Shown here: positions 1-9,502 of the stretch, piece after piece
Numbering within the stretch: position 1 is the first letter of the stretch
Layout of the letters: every line of letters starts with the position of its first letter
NCBI RefSeq assembly: GCF_905175385.1
Contig: NZ_HG992750.1
Coordinates: 1,178,001-1,242,000, forward strand
DNA length: 64,000 nucleotides
Origin: Vibrio sp. B1FLJ16
GTDB taxonomy: Bacteria; Pseudomonadota; Gammaproteobacteria; Enterobacterales; Vibrionaceae
Reading direction: 5' to 3'
Notes under the pieces: model-generated
What the model was told of the DNA's origin: nothing
Databases searched by the model: none
What the model saw: the letters and a program-made list of their open reading frames with translations, nothing else
Position numbers and translations under genes: made by a program

Positions 1-148
1 TCAGTAGCTCTGTGGTTACAGCCGTGGTTGCGGTAATGTCTGTCCAGCCTACATCGGCAAATCGAACGGTTTCACATTGGTTTGCGTAAGCGCCGGTAGC
101 GACAGAAGTTAATGCGATAGTTGATAGTATTTTCGTCATCTTAGACAT
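1..148 (-). CDS. Choline/glycine betaine ABC transporter substrate-binding protein (5' part only)
   Basis: The first 49 codons of a periplasmic binding protein are visible; the rest lies beyond the window edge. Residues 1-23 look like a Sec signal peptide with cleavage after AYA, and the mature start (QCETVRFADVGWTDITATT) resembles ProX/ChoX-type choline-binding proteins. An AAGGAA ribosome binding site sits 6 nt before the ATG. It lies about 60 bp downstream of betA on the same strand, as expected for a betIBA-transporter operon that imports choline for oxidation to glycine betaine. The function comes from the N-terminal match plus context, so the exact ligand (choline or betaine) is inferred. 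Confidence 0.75.
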   Translation of the reverse strand, partial: MSKMTKILSTIALTSVATGAYANQCETVRFADVGWTDITATTAVTTELL

Positions 149-209
149 ATTGAATTCCTTTTGATATTTAGTGATTTTTATAATTTCTGACTTTTAGCTT
201 TATAAATAA

Positions 210-1924
210 TTAAGAGATCGAATCTAAGTCTCTTTTCGGTGGATGCATTCGCTGCATCTCTTGCCAGTTCGGTGCAATCCAAACCGGAGTGTTATTTGAT
301 TTTTCTAGTGCGTTACCCAAGATCATGTCCGCAGCCCGTTCTGCAACCATGATGGTTGGCGCGTTCAAGTTACCATTGGAATGGTTGGGAAAATTGACGA
401 GTCCACAACACGCAAACCCTGGATGCCGCGTACCTGACACTGCTCATCGAGTACTGCTAATGGATCATCGTCTGCACCCATTTTGCAGCTACATGAAGGA
501 TGATAAGCACTCTCAACATTTTGCTTAACCCACTCATCAATTTGCTCGTCGGTAGTAATATTGAGACCTGGCTGGATCTCATCGCCACGGAACTCATCCA
601 TCGCAGGTTGATTGAGAATTTCGCGCGTCAGACGAATACAGTCACGCCAGTCCTGTTTATCTTGCTCGGTCGAGATGTAGTTAAACTCAATCTTTGGCTT
701 ATCATTCGGGTTTGAAGAGACCACCTCCACCGAGCCACGGCTCTCTGGTTTATTAGGGCCGACGTGAACCTGGAAACCATGGCCATCAAAGGCAGCCTGA
801 CCGTCATAACGCATAGCTGCAGGTAGGAAGTGATATTGAATATTTGGCCACTTTAATCCTTCACGCGAACGAATAAACGCACACGATTCAAAATGGTTAG
901 TTGCGCCAAGACCTTTTCGAGTCAGAATCCACTCGGTACCGATTAGCCCTTTGCTCACCAAGCCTAGTTTACTGTTCAGTGTGATTGACTGCTTACAGTG
1001 GTATTGGAAGTACACTTCCAGATGGTCTTGCAGGTTTTTACCTACCCCTTCCAACTGGTGTTTCAACTCAATGCCCGCTTTTTCCAGTACATCTTTAGGA
1101 CCAATACCGGAAAGTTGAAGTAGCTGTACCGAGCCGATTGAGCCTGCACTAGAAATGACTTCATTTTTCGCGAAACACTGCTGAATTGAACCTGCTTTCT
1201 CAAATTCAACGCCGACCGCTTTCTTGCCTTGTAGCCCTGTCTCTTCAAGTAACACACGACGCACAGTCACTCGCTTCATGAGCGTGAAGTTCTTGCGCTT
1301 TTTAGCACGGCTTAAGTATGCATTAGAGGTTGAAGCACGTACGCCTTTATCAACGGTCATGTGCATCGGACCGAAGCCTTCCTGCTGGAAACCGTTGTAA
1401 TCGTCAGTTTCTGGATAGCCAGCCTCTTTACCAGCCTCAATAAAGGCTTCATACAACGGGTTCAGCTTCATGTCATTGCCGCTACATGTGCCTAGCGGAC
1501 CACTGTCACCTCGGTACTCATCAGCACCACCGACCCAAGATTCAGCTTTGCGGAAGTACGGTAAGCACGCTTGGTAATTCCAACCTTTAGCTCCCTCTTC
1601 TTCCCACTGGTCGAAGTCGCAAGCATGGCCACGTACGTAAACCATACCGTTGATAGAAGAGCTACCACCGAGAACTTTACCGCGAGGACAGTGCAACTGG
1701 CGTCCATCAAGACCATCTTCTTGTACGGTCTCAAACTGCCAAGCGTATTTTTCAGTATTCATCGGGTACGAAAGTGCTGTTGGCATTTGGATGAAAATAC
1801 TCTTATCCGTACCACCCGCTTCCAGTAATAATACTGAGTGCTGACCACTCTCACTCAAGCGATCCGCTAACACACAGCCGGCCGAACCCGCACCGACGAT
1901 AATATAATCGTAGTGTTGTTTCAT
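210..1924 (-). pseudogene. betA: Choline dehydrogenase BetA, interrupted by a 1-base frameshift near the C-terminus
   Basis: GMC-family flavoprotein that oxidises choline to betaine aldehyde at the membrane. The N-terminal FAD motif ([14 protein letters not shown]), the GMC signature region ([18 protein letters not shown]) and the catalytic-His segment ([11 protein letters not shown]) are all present. The reading frame ends after IFPTIPMVT at 365, but the expected tail [19 protein letters not shown] continues in another frame to a stop at 210. Restoring one A (CCAATGG to CCAAATGG; plus-strand TT at 376-377) gives 571 aa, normal for BetA. By counting from the catalytic His, the break removes the Asn equivalent to choline oxidase Asn510, so the short form should be inactive. 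It may be a true mutation or a sequencing error. It follows betB by 20 bp. Confidence 0.9.
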
Positions 1925-1944
1925 TTTGTGTCTCCTAGGTGTGT

Positions 1945-3405
1945 TTAGGCGTAAGGGCTTTCGAAGTCGCTAAGCTGAACCAGTACGCTCTTAGTTTGCG
2001 TGTAGTGCTTCAGTGTTTCGACGCCGTTCTCACGGCCAATACCGGATTGCTTATAGCCACCAACTGGCATTTCTGCCGGAGAGTCACCCCATGCATTAAC
2101 CCAGCAGATACCTGCCTGAATCTTATGAATTACGCGATGAGCGCGAGAGAGGTTCTGAGTGAAGACACCAGCAGCCAAGCCATAGTCCGTATCGTTAGCT
2201 CGCTCGATAACTTCAGCTTCTTCGCTAAATTTAAGCACGGACATTACAGGACCAAAGATCTCTTGCTGTACGTGGCTCATGCTGTCGTCACAGTCGATAA
2301 ATACGGTTGGAGCAACGAAGTTACCATTTTGCAGACCATTATCTGTTACTTTGTAACCGCCGGTCAGCAGAGTGGCACCGCTCGCTTTTGCGCTCTCAAT
2401 CGCTGACAGCACTTTGCTTTCATGTTCTTTTGAAATTAAGGCACCGATTTGTGTATTTTCATCAAGTGGGTCGCCAACAACCAATTTCTCACTACGAGTT
2501 TTAAGCTGTGCAACAAAGTCGTCGTAGATAGATTCATGAACAAATACCCGGGTACCGTTGGTACATACCTCACCCTGAGTGTAGAAGTTAGCGACCATCG
2601 CTGCTGATACCGCATCGTCCAGTTTCGCATCGTCGAATACGATCAGGGGAGACTTACCGCCGAGTTCCATCGTCACTTGCTTAAGCGTTTTTGCACTGTC
2701 ACCCATAACAACTTTGCCAGTACCTGACTCTCCTGTGAACGATACTTTAGCAATATCCGGATGCGCCGTTAGCATCTGCCCTACTCGATAGTCACCCTGC
2801 ACGACGTTAAACACACCATCAGGAAGACCCGCTTCAGAATAAATTTCCGCAAGCTTTAGCGCTGTAAGCGGTGTTTCTTCCGACGGCTTAAAGATCATTG
2901 CATTACCGGCAGCCAGTGCTGGTGCTGATTTCCACATTGCGATTTGAATCGGGTAGTTCCAGGCGCCAATACCTGCGCAAATTCCCAGAGGTTCACGGCG
3001 CGTATAGAAAAACTGGCTTTCATTGAGTGGTTGTTGCTCACCCTGCAAACTTGGGGCAAGACCAGCGTAATATTCGATAACATCTGCGCCTGTCGTAATA
3101 TCAACAGCGATAGCTTCTTGAATTGGCTTGCCCGTGTCCGCCACTTCTAAAGCGGCTAACTCGTCATTGCGTTCACGCAGAATCGCTACCGCTTTGTTAA
3201 GAATCCGGCTACGTTCAATGGCCGTCATTGCAGACCAAACCTCAAAACCGCGCTTTGCAGATTCAATAGCGGCTTCCATATCGCTCTGGTTTGCTTGTTT
3301 AATATTGGCCAATGGCTCACCATTTGCCGGATTGTAAGTGGTGAAATGCTCTTCAGAACATCCGATATACATTGCACCATCGATGTAGTGTGTTTTCATT
3401 TCCAT
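1945..3405 (-). CDS. betB: Betaine aldehyde dehydrogenase
   Basis: NAD(P)-dependent aldehyde dehydrogenase of 486 aa that oxidises betaine aldehyde to the osmoprotectant glycine betaine in the cytoplasm. The ALDH core is complete: cofactor-binding FTGESGTGK, catalytic Glu in [11 protein letters not shown], nucleophilic Cys in [12 protein letters not shown], and the C-terminal [12 protein letters not shown] segment. Length matches BetB. It lies between betI (18 bp upstream) and betA (20 bp downstream) in one operon, which fixes the substrate assignment better than the sequence alone. I see no defect. Confidence 0.95.
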   Translation of the reverse strand: MEMKTHYIDGAMYIGCSEEHFTTYNPANGEPLANIKQANQSDMEAAIESAKRGFEVWSAMTAIERSRILNKAVAILRERNDELAALEVADTGKPIQEAIAVDITTGADVIEYYAGLAPSLQGEQQPLNESQFFYTRREPLGICAGIGAWNYPIQIAMWKSAPALAAGNAMIFKPSEETPLTALKLAEIYSEAGLPDGVFNVVQGDYRVGQMLTAHPDIAKVSFTGESGTGKVVMGDSAKTLKQVTMELGGKSPLIVFDDAKLDDAVSAAMVANFYTQGEVCTNGTRVFVHESIYDDFVAQLKTRSEKLVVGDPLDENTQIGALISKEHESKVLSAIESAKASGATLLTGGYKVTDNGLQNGNFVAPTVFIDCDDSMSHVQQEIFGPVMSVLKFSEEAEVIERANDTDYGLAAGVFTQNLSRAHRVIHKIQAGICWVNAWGDSPAEMPVGGYKQSGIGRENGVETLKHYTQTKSVLVQLSDFESPYA

Positions 3406-3423
3406 AGTGAAGACCTGTGACTT

Positions 3424-4023
3424 TTATATTTTATGAGAGTAAAACGTTAGCTGCTTTTCGAGATAATCGTTGATAATGATCCTCGCTTTATCAGCATCGA
3501 TGCCTTGCGGGTTGAGCGTGCCGCGTAGCCATATACCGTCAATCAGTGATGCTATCCCGTGAGCAACCAACTCTGCTTGCTCCGCACTTAATAGTGCTTT
3601 TAGTTCTCTTCTTAGATGGGACAACAGACGTCGTTCATTCACTCGTTGCAAACGCTTAAGTTGCTCGTCATGCATTGAGTAAGACCAGAAAGCCAGCCAC
3701 GTTTTAGCGACTTTATTTTCTGCCTGATAACCTACGAAGTTGCCGTCAATAATGGCGTTGATACGTTGGTGATGAGCATCTTCAGGCTGCTCACGAAGCT
3801 TTTTCGTGATCGTCGATGAAAGTTGGCGAAGGATCTCGCGCATCGTTTCTTCCAACAATCCGTGTTTACCACCAAAGTAATGATTGATGATCCCCGTAGA
3901 TACACCAGCCTCTTTGCTGATCAACGAGATACTAGCTGCATGTAAACCAACTCTGTCGATCACTGACATCGTCGCATTCACCAGCTGTGGTTTCCTGATT
4001 TCAGGCATTCCCACCTTCGGCAT
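3424..4023 (-). CDS. betI: TetR-family choline-responsive repressor BetI
   Basis: A 199-aa TetR-type repressor of the bet operon. The N-terminus ([19 protein letters not shown]) and the helix-turn-helix segment ([18 protein letters not shown]) closely follow the E. coli BetI pattern. I chose the ATG at 4021-4023 because AAAGGGG lies 5 nt upstream and BetI proteins start MPK.GM; an ATG five codons earlier sits inside that RBS. Family knowledge: BetI represses its own operon until choline binds. Its operator probably lies in the AT-rich region just upstream, where ATTGAAC half-site-like sequence occurs at about 4043-4049. Confidence 0.93.
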   Translation of the reverse strand: MPKVGMPEIRKPQLVNATMSVIDRVGLHAASISLISKEAGVSTGIINHYFGGKHGLLEETMREILRQLSSTITKKLREQPEDAHHQRINAIIDGNFVGYQAENKVAKTWLAFWSYSMHDEQLKRLQRVNERRLLSHLRRELKALLSAEQAELVAHGIASLIDGIWLRGTLNPQGIDADKARIIINDYLEKQLTFYSHKI

Positions 4024-4482
4024 TTCATCCCCTTTCATTTTTAATTGAACGGTTAGTTAAATATAAATTACCTAAAATTTAGTTCGAACTCAAATTAATT
4101 TTCGAGAAAAATGTTAATAGAAGACGTCAAAAGATTTACAAATCGAAGAAGATCAGGACTGGAAATTTGGCAGATTAGCTACATAAGACACTTGAAAAGT
4201 AACTTTATTTCAAATAATTACTAAATACTATGCTTTAAGAATGGTTATTTTTGTTAACACCACAACCAAACAACATAAACCCCTCAAAAAAATTTGCAAC
4301 GTACACTAATCATTTAGATGTAATGATTTTAAGGGTGGGCAAATTATCACCAAACGTGCTCTAGAAGTTCTCTATTTGCTTCATTAGAGTAAAGCGATGA
4401 ATTGAAGTGCCATCAGACGCACAAAGACAGGTATAAATCTTAGCCAATAAAGCTATGGTTGAGGGGGTAGATTGAATAAGGA
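4024..4482. other. Non-coding region upstream of betI
   Basis: About 460 bp of AT-rich sequence without a convincing gene on either strand. The part next to betI (4024-4100) should hold the bet promoter and BetI operator; an ATTGAAC-like half site is seen but no clean palindrome. I see nothing else interpretable in the remainder. Confidence 0.5.
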
Positions 4483-4516
4483 CTGGCTAACTTTATCCGA
4501 GAATATCGTTAGCCAG
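4483..4516 (-). terminator. Hairpin downstream of the valine/isoleucine operon
   Basis: A perfect 9-bp inverted repeat, CTGGCTAAC and GTTAGCCAG, encloses a 16-nt loop and lies 28 bp past the stop of the last gene of the minus-strand operon. There is only a short pyrimidine-rich tail on the minus strand (TCCTTATTC), so it may be a weak intrinsic terminator or a 3' stabilising stem. Confidence 0.5.
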
Positions 4517-4543
4517 GTTGTTGGGGGGGTGCTGCTCCTAACT

Positions 4544-5302
4544 TTACATTCGCATACCGCCATCGACTTCTAATACTCTCCCTGTAACGAATTCGTTGGT
4601 TAGTACATATTTCACGGTAGCTGAGATTTCATCAGCCAGGCCTAGTCGACCAACAGGAATCATGCGGATTAAACGTTCCATCGCTTCTGGTTTAATTTGG
4701 TCCGTCATTGCAGTTTTAATCACGCCTGGGGCAATCGCAACCGAACGAATACCAAACCGCCCCAACTCTTTTGCCCATACGGTCGCCATGGTCGCGACCG
4801 CTGCTTTGGATGCGGAATAGTTCGTTTGGCCGATATTACCAGCACGAGCGACACTCGATATGTTGATCAAAACCCCTTTGCTGTCAGTATGAAGCATCAC
4901 TTTGCTCGCTTCACGGCCGCACAGAAAGGTACCAGTAACGTTAACATCCATAACCGACTGAAACTGCTCCAGCGACATTGGAGTGATCTGACCATCTTTG
5001 ACTTTAATGAACATGCCATCGCGCATAATACCAGCGTTATTAATCACGCCATTAAGCTGTTTAAAGTCCGTTTCTATTTGTGCAAATGTCTCGCAAACCT
5101 GTTGTTCGTTTGTCACGTTGGTTACATAACTGCGAGCCGTCACCCCAAGCGATTGACACTCTGATTGAGTTTCACCAAGTTGCTCTGGGTTAAGATCGAT
5201 CAGTGCGAGATTCACTCCGCTCTCTGCCAGCGATAACGCCATCTGTTTACCCAACCCCTGCCCTGCACCAGTGATCGCAATAACCTTATTTGCTAACTCC
5301 AT
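4544..5302 (-). CDS. SDR-family 3-hydroxyacyl-CoA dehydrogenase, probably for 2-methyl-3-hydroxybutyryl-CoA
   Basis: Short-chain dehydrogenase/reductase of 252 aa. Rossmann motif TGAGQGLG at residues 10-17, NNAG, the Ser in NISSVARAG and the YSASK catalytic pair are present. The start at 5300-5302 is favoured by TAAGGAG 5 nt upstream; a GTG two codons earlier overlaps the RBS. It is the last gene of the branched-chain operon, 9 bp after mmsB. Generic annotation would be FabG-like, but with an acyl-CoA dehydrogenase, enoyl-CoA hydratase and thiolase in the same operon the likely role is oxidation of 2-methyl-3-hydroxybutyryl-CoA in isoleucine breakdown. That substrate is inference. Confidence 0.85.
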   Translation of the reverse strand: MELANKVIAITGAGQGLGKQMALSLAESGVNLALIDLNPEQLGETQSECQSLGVTARSYVTNVTNEQQVCETFAQIETDFKQLNGVINNAGIMRDGMFIKVKDGQITPMSLEQFQSVMDVNVTGTFLCGREASKVMLHTDSKGVLINISSVARAGNIGQTNYSASKAAVATMATVWAKELGRFGIRSVAIAPGVIKTAMTDQIKPEAMERLIRMIPVGRLGLADEISATVKYVLTNEFVTGRVLEVDGGMRM

Positions 5303-5311
5303 AAGCACTCC

Positions 5312-6208
5312 TTAGGCTTGGTTTTGCTTTTGGTAAAACTCAAACAAGCTAGAGAAATCTTTTTGTCCGTTGCCCTGACTATTGTGCAAAGCGAAAAGAC
5401 TGCGGGCGAGACCACCCATAGGCGTCGAAGTTTGGCTGGCAACCGCGGCTTCCATGGCAAGACCAAGATCTTTGGCCATTAGCTGGCTCATGAACCCGCC
5501 CTGATAACCATTACTTGCTGGCGCATTTTCCATCACGCCCGGACATGGGTTGTAAAGTTCTAATGCCCAGTTACGTCCCGAGCTTTGCAACATAATGTCA
5601 GACAACACTTTAGGATCTAGGCCATTCTCAACCCCCAAATTAATGGCCTCGCAAGTACCACTCATTAAAATGCCTAACATCATGTTGTTACAGATTTTTG
5701 CTACCTGACCAGCGCCAACCTCGCCCGCATGGAAGATGTTTTTGCCCATATGGCTAAGCATAGTCTTCGCTCGTACAAAGTTCTCTTGCGAGCCACCGAC
5801 AATAAAGGTCAATGTGCCTGCGGCCGCACCTGCAACGCCACCAGACACCGGGGCATCAACAAAGCTGATGCCAAGTTGCTCTGCTTTCTCGCCAACCAGA
5901 CGTGCGGTCTCAGGATCGATGGTAGATGAATCAATCAGCAAGGTTCCCGATTCAGCGCTTTCTAAAATGCCATCCTCTCCAAGGTAAACACCTTTTACAT
6001 GCTGACTCGCTGGTAGCATTGTAACGACCACACTCGCTCCCTGTACGGCTTGTCTAGCCGACTCTGCACTCGAAGCGCCAAGCCCAACTAGTTCAGCGAC
6101 GGTACTCGGATTCAAATCAAAAACTTCAACGTTCAAGCCTGCTTTAACTAGGTTCTTAGCCATAGGACCGCCCATGTTGCCAAGACCAATAAATGCTATT
6201 TTATCCAT
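5312..6208 (-). CDS. mmsB: 3-hydroxyisobutyrate dehydrogenase
   Basis: NAD-dependent beta-hydroxyacid dehydrogenase of 298 aa that converts 3-hydroxyisobutyrate to methylmalonate semialdehyde in valine catabolism. The N-terminal motif FIGLGNMGGPMAKNL, the substrate-binding DAPVSGGVAGAAAGTL and the catalytic Lys in GAGQVAKICNNMML are all intact. Its product is the substrate of mmsA in the same operon, and its substrate is made by the hydrolase gene 53 bp upstream. Length is typical of the family. Confidence 0.94.
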   Translation of the reverse strand: MDKIAFIGLGNMGGPMAKNLVKAGLNVEVFDLNPSTVAELVGLGASSAESARQAVQGASVVVTMLPASQHVKGVYLGEDGILESAESGTLLIDSSTIDPETARLVGEKAEQLGISFVDAPVSGGVAGAAAGTLTFIVGGSQENFVRAKTMLSHMGKNIFHAGEVGAGQVAKICNNMMLGILMSGTCEAINLGVENGLDPKVLSDIMLQSSGRNWALELYNPCPGVMENAPASNGYQGGFMSQLMAKDLGLAMEAAVASQTSTPMGGLARSLFALHNSQGNGQKDFSSLFEFYQKQNQA

Positions 6209-6261
6209 GTTCTGTCTCTTCCTTGTCTTGTCGCTATTCTGCGTTACTCAGTTGCGATAGT

Positions 6262-7422
6262 TCAGCCGAAGCTAACTGTAGTGAAGTCAGTGGGTACTCC
6301 GCTGAATCTATCGGAGAAAAAAAAACGTTCTAAGTCTTCTGGCTTAACATCAGAAACACAGTTGTGAATCCAGTTTGGTTGATTGGTCTTATCAATCAGC
6401 AGCGCTCTGACGCCTTCCCTGAAGTCTCCCTCTAGTCCACAGCGCAAGGTGAGGTTAAACTCCATATCAAAACAAGCGTCCAGTGAGAGGCCTTGGTATT
6501 GAGTCAGTTGCTGATAGGTAATGTTTATTGAGAGTGGGCTGCCATAGCTCAGCGCTTTTTGCGCATTGATGAACCATTTATCGCTGACATCAGCGCTGAT
6601 TATCGCTTCGACAATCGTTGATAAGTCGCCGCAACAAAGCTCTTCTATCAATCTAGCATGAGGCAACATCAACCCTTCATCAGGCTCTTTAACTTCTACA
6701 CTTCGAAGTAGTGTGGCGATCTTCTCATCGATGTCGGTTTCATTATTCCAATCGATAGACGCAAGCTGTGCAAAGAAATGTTCCTTACTGCCTGCCGAAG
6801 CAATCCATTGGCTCAACCCTAATGCTTTCATATCTGTGGCATTAACCTGACACGCCGTTAAACCAAGAAAGAGCGCAAAATGTTTCGGCAACTGATTCAA
6901 GAAATAGGTCGCGCCTACATCAGGGTAAAGGCCTATTTTGATTTCCGGCATTGCAAATCGCGTAGTCGTTTCTACCACCCGATGGCTTGCACCCATAAAC
7001 ACACCAACGCCTCCACCCATTAGGTAACCGTGCCCCCATGCAATGATGGGTTTCGGATAGGTGTGAATTAGATGATCGCAGCGATACTCTAAATCGAAGA
7101 AGGTTTCCATTGCAGAAAACGCCGAGTCAAAATCTTGCTCTTTGTTCTCTAACACTCGATAGACCGCCTGAATGTCACCACCTGCGCAAAATGCTTTTTC
7201 ACCCTGTGCATGCAAAACGACGGCAACAATGCTGTCATCCTGTTGCCATTCATGGAGCTGGTTATATAACTGCTCAATCATTACGTAATTAAGCGCGTTA
7301 AGTGCGGCAGGGTTATCTAACTCCAACACACCAATAGCAGAACCGTCGGCACACCCTACCTTTGACACATTTACTTTGCTCGTAGTACTTCCTTTATTGT
7401 TAGTAGATGGTTTGTTAGCCAT
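6262..7422 (-). CDS. 3-hydroxyisobutyryl-CoA hydrolase
   Basis: Crotonase-superfamily protein of 386 aa, much longer than an ordinary enoyl-CoA hydratase (about 260 aa), as expected for HIBCH-type hydrolases. Features include LDNPAALNALNYVM, the oxyanion-hole CAGGDIQAVY, GHGYLMGGGVGVF and the acidic MPEIKIGLYPDVGATYFL region. It releases free 3-hydroxyisobutyrate for MmsB, which follows directly. It starts 10 bp after the enoyl-CoA hydratase stop, with a GGGGG tract as RBS. The ordinary hydratase next door supports the hydrolase reading of this longer paralogue. Confidence 0.88.
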   Translation of the reverse strand: MANKPSTNNKGSTTSKVNVSKVGCADGSAIGVLELDNPAALNALNYVMIEQLYNQLHEWQQDDSIVAVVLHAQGEKAFCAGGDIQAVYRVLENKEQDFDSAFSAMETFFDLEYRCDHLIHTYPKPIIAWGHGYLMGGGVGVFMGASHRVVETTTRFAMPEIKIGLYPDVGATYFLNQLPKHFALFLGLTACQVNATDMKALGLSQWIASAGSKEHFFAQLASIDWNNETDIDEKIATLLRSVEVKEPDEGLMLPHARLIEELCCGDLSTIVEAIISADVSDKWFINAQKALSYGSPLSINITYQQLTQYQGLSLDACFDMEFNLTLRCGLEGDFREGVRALLIDKTNQPNWIHNCVSDVKPEDLERFFFSDRFSGVPTDFTTVSFG

Positions 7423-7432
7423 GACGCCCCCG

Positions 7433-8209
7433 TTAGCTATTAGTCCAATTCGGCTTACGTTTTTGCAAGAAAGCGTTCACGCCCTCTTTCTGGTCTTGAG
7501 TATTGAAAAGCTGTAAGAACAGTTCACGCTCCAATACCAACCCAGCAGCATGAGTTTGGCTACGTCTGTTTTGAATTAGCGTTTTACATGCAGACACAGA
7601 TTTCGGCGACTGACCAGCTACTCGTTGCGCCAAAGCCATCGCTGCATCGAGCGCTTGCCCTTTTGCAACCACCTCTTCAACCAAACCGATTTTTTCCGCT
7701 CGCTCCGCTGTCACACGTTCGCCACACAGGATCATCCGTTTCGCCCATCCTTCACCAACTAAAGCCGTAAGGTTTTGTGTTCCGCCCGCGCAAGGCAGTA
7801 AGCCGACAGAAGCTTCTGGCAGCGCCATCTGCACCTGCTCTTCAGCGATACGAATGTCACACGCCATCGCCACTTCCAGGCCGCCACCCATCGCATAACC
7901 ATTAATAGCCGCGATAGAGACCCCATCAAATGCTGACAACGCTTCAAAGGCTTCACCAAATGCAAACGCCATATCTGCCGCTTGCGATTTATCACCCGAT
8001 GCAAAGTTGTTCAGATCTGCGCCAGCAGAGAAGAACTTCTCTCCTTCACCTGTCAGAACCAAAGCATACACAGAACGGTCATTGCTGAGTTCAACCGCCA
8101 ACTCTTTTAACTCATTAAGAGATTCAATCGTCCAAGTATTGGCAGGCGGATTACTAATCGTAAGCTTAGCGATGTGAGCTTCGCGTTCTAGTTTGATTTG
8201 TGCTGTCAT
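7433..8209 (-). CDS. Enoyl-CoA hydratase (methacrylyl-/tiglyl-CoA branch)
   Basis: A 258-aa crotonase-fold hydratase. The oxyanion-hole segments FFSAGADLNNF and NGYAMGGGLEVAMACDIRIA and the following MALPEASVGLLPCAGGTQNL segment with the catalytic Glu are recognisable. In this operon it would hydrate methacrylyl-CoA (valine) and tiglyl-CoA (isoleucine), between the acyl-CoA dehydrogenase upstream and the hydrolase downstream. Substrate preference is from context only. Confidence 0.88.
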   Translation of the reverse strand: MTAQIKLEREAHIAKLTISNPPANTWTIESLNELKELAVELSNDRSVYALVLTGEGEKFFSAGADLNNFASGDKSQAADMAFAFGEAFEALSAFDGVSIAAINGYAMGGGLEVAMACDIRIAEEQVQMALPEASVGLLPCAGGTQNLTALVGEGWAKRMILCGERVTAERAEKIGLVEEVVAKGQALDAAMALAQRVAGQSPKSVSACKTLIQNRRSQTHAAGLVLERELFLQLFNTQDQKEGVNAFLQKRKPNWTNS

Positions 8210-8262
8210 AATCTTTAAGTCCTTCTATTCCTTAGGTAAGGGTAAGACTGTGTCTTTATTAG

Positions 8263-9417
8263 CTAAAGCAACTCAACGCCTTCCGTGAGTAAACGTCTTG
8301 AAATGATCAGACGCATGATTTCGTTAGTGCCTTCAAGGATTTGGTGAACACGAACGTCTCTGAAATGACGCTCGACTGGGTATTCTTTGATATAGCCATA
8401 ACCACCGTGGATTTGCAGCGCCTGGTCACAGACTTTAAAGCCCACATCGGTTGCAAAGCGCTTGGCCATTGCGCAGTATGCGCTCTTTTCTGCATGTTCA
8501 GCATCGAGTTTTGCGGCAGCCAGTCGTACCATTTGACGCGCAGCAACAAGCTCTGTCGCCATGTCTGCCAACTTGAACTGCAATGCCTGAAACTGTGCCA
8601 GTGAACGTCCGAACTGCTTGCGTTCAGTCATGTACTGCTTTGCTTCGTTAAGTGCTTGCTGTGCCGTACCGACAGAACAAGTGGCGATATTAATTCGGCC
8701 ACCATCTAGACCGAGCATAGCGAACTTAAAGCCTTCGCCCTCTTCACCTAGAAGATAATCAGCCGGAATACGGACATTTTCGAAGCTGATCATTCGAGTT
8801 GGTTGGCAGTTCCAGCCCATTTTGGCTTCTTTCTTACCGTAGCTGATACCCTCGCAATCTGCTGGAACGATAAAGGCAGAAACACCTCCAGCCCCTTCGC
8901 CGCAAGAACGCGCCATCACGACCAGTACGTCAGTATCTCCCGCACCAGAAATAAATACTTTCGCGCCGTTCAAAACAAACTCTTTACCATCGCGCACTGC
9001 ACTTGTCGTCAGAGAAGCCGCATCAGATCCCGCATTTGGCTCAGTTAAACAGTAAGAAGCCAACTTTTCTCCTGAGATCAAGTCAGCGCTAAATCGCTGA
9101 GCGACTTCTGGTTTAGCAAAACTGGTGATCATCCAAGTCGCCATATTGTGGATAGTCATAAACGCCGTGGTTGCTGTACACCCCATCGCCAACTGCTCAA
9201 AAATAATCGCAGCATCCAACCGGGAAAGTCCTAAACCACCGTGCTCGGGAGGCGTATAGATACTCAGAAAACCAAGCTCACCAGCCTGACGAAGTACATC
9301 TTTAGGAAAATGCTGTTTTTCGTCCCACTCTGCGGCGTGTGGTGCGAGCATCTGTTCTGCGAACTGTTTCGCAACGTCTGCGAATGCGATTTGATCTTCG
9401 TTTAATTCAAAATCCAT
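8263..9417 (-). CDS. Acyl-CoA dehydrogenase, isobutyryl-/2-methylbutyryl-CoA type
   Basis: FAD-dependent acyl-CoA dehydrogenase of 384 aa. The family signatures CLTEPNAGSDAASL and the C-terminal QIHGGYGYIKEYPVERHFRD are present. Glu362 in ILEGTNEIMR sits at the classical catalytic-base position (as in medium-chain enzymes), unlike the isovaleryl-CoA enzyme LiuA in this window. Together with mmsA/mmsB this points to isobutyryl-CoA and 2-methylbutyryl-CoA as substrates. It is spaced 53 bp before the enoyl-CoA hydratase. Confidence 0.9.
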   Translation of the reverse strand: MDFELNEDQIAFADVAKQFAEQMLAPHAAEWDEKQHFPKDVLRQAGELGFLSIYTPPEHGGLGLSRLDAAIIFEQLAMGCTATTAFMTIHNMATWMITSFAKPEVAQRFSADLISGEKLASYCLTEPNAGSDAASLTTSAVRDGKEFVLNGAKVFISGAGDTDVLVVMARSCGEGAGGVSAFIVPADCEGISYGKKEAKMGWNCQPTRMISFENVRIPADYLLGEEGEGFKFAMLGLDGGRINIATCSVGTAQQALNEAKQYMTERKQFGRSLAQFQALQFKLADMATELVAARQMVRLAAAKLDAEHAEKSAYCAMAKRFATDVGFKVCDQALQIHGGYGYIKEYPVERHFRDVRVHQILEGTNEIMRLIISRRLLTEGVELL

Positions 9418-9502
9418 CTTGAAGTCCTAAGGTCTGATTCATTGCATTTGAATAAGCCAAGCCCATTCAAGACTTGGCTAGATATATGACTAACCTGAGT
9501 GA

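Noticed and set aside
4024..4049. BetI operator just upstream of betI
   Set aside because: ATTGAAC at about 4043-4049 resembles a half site, but the facing half does not match well enough to annotate a site.
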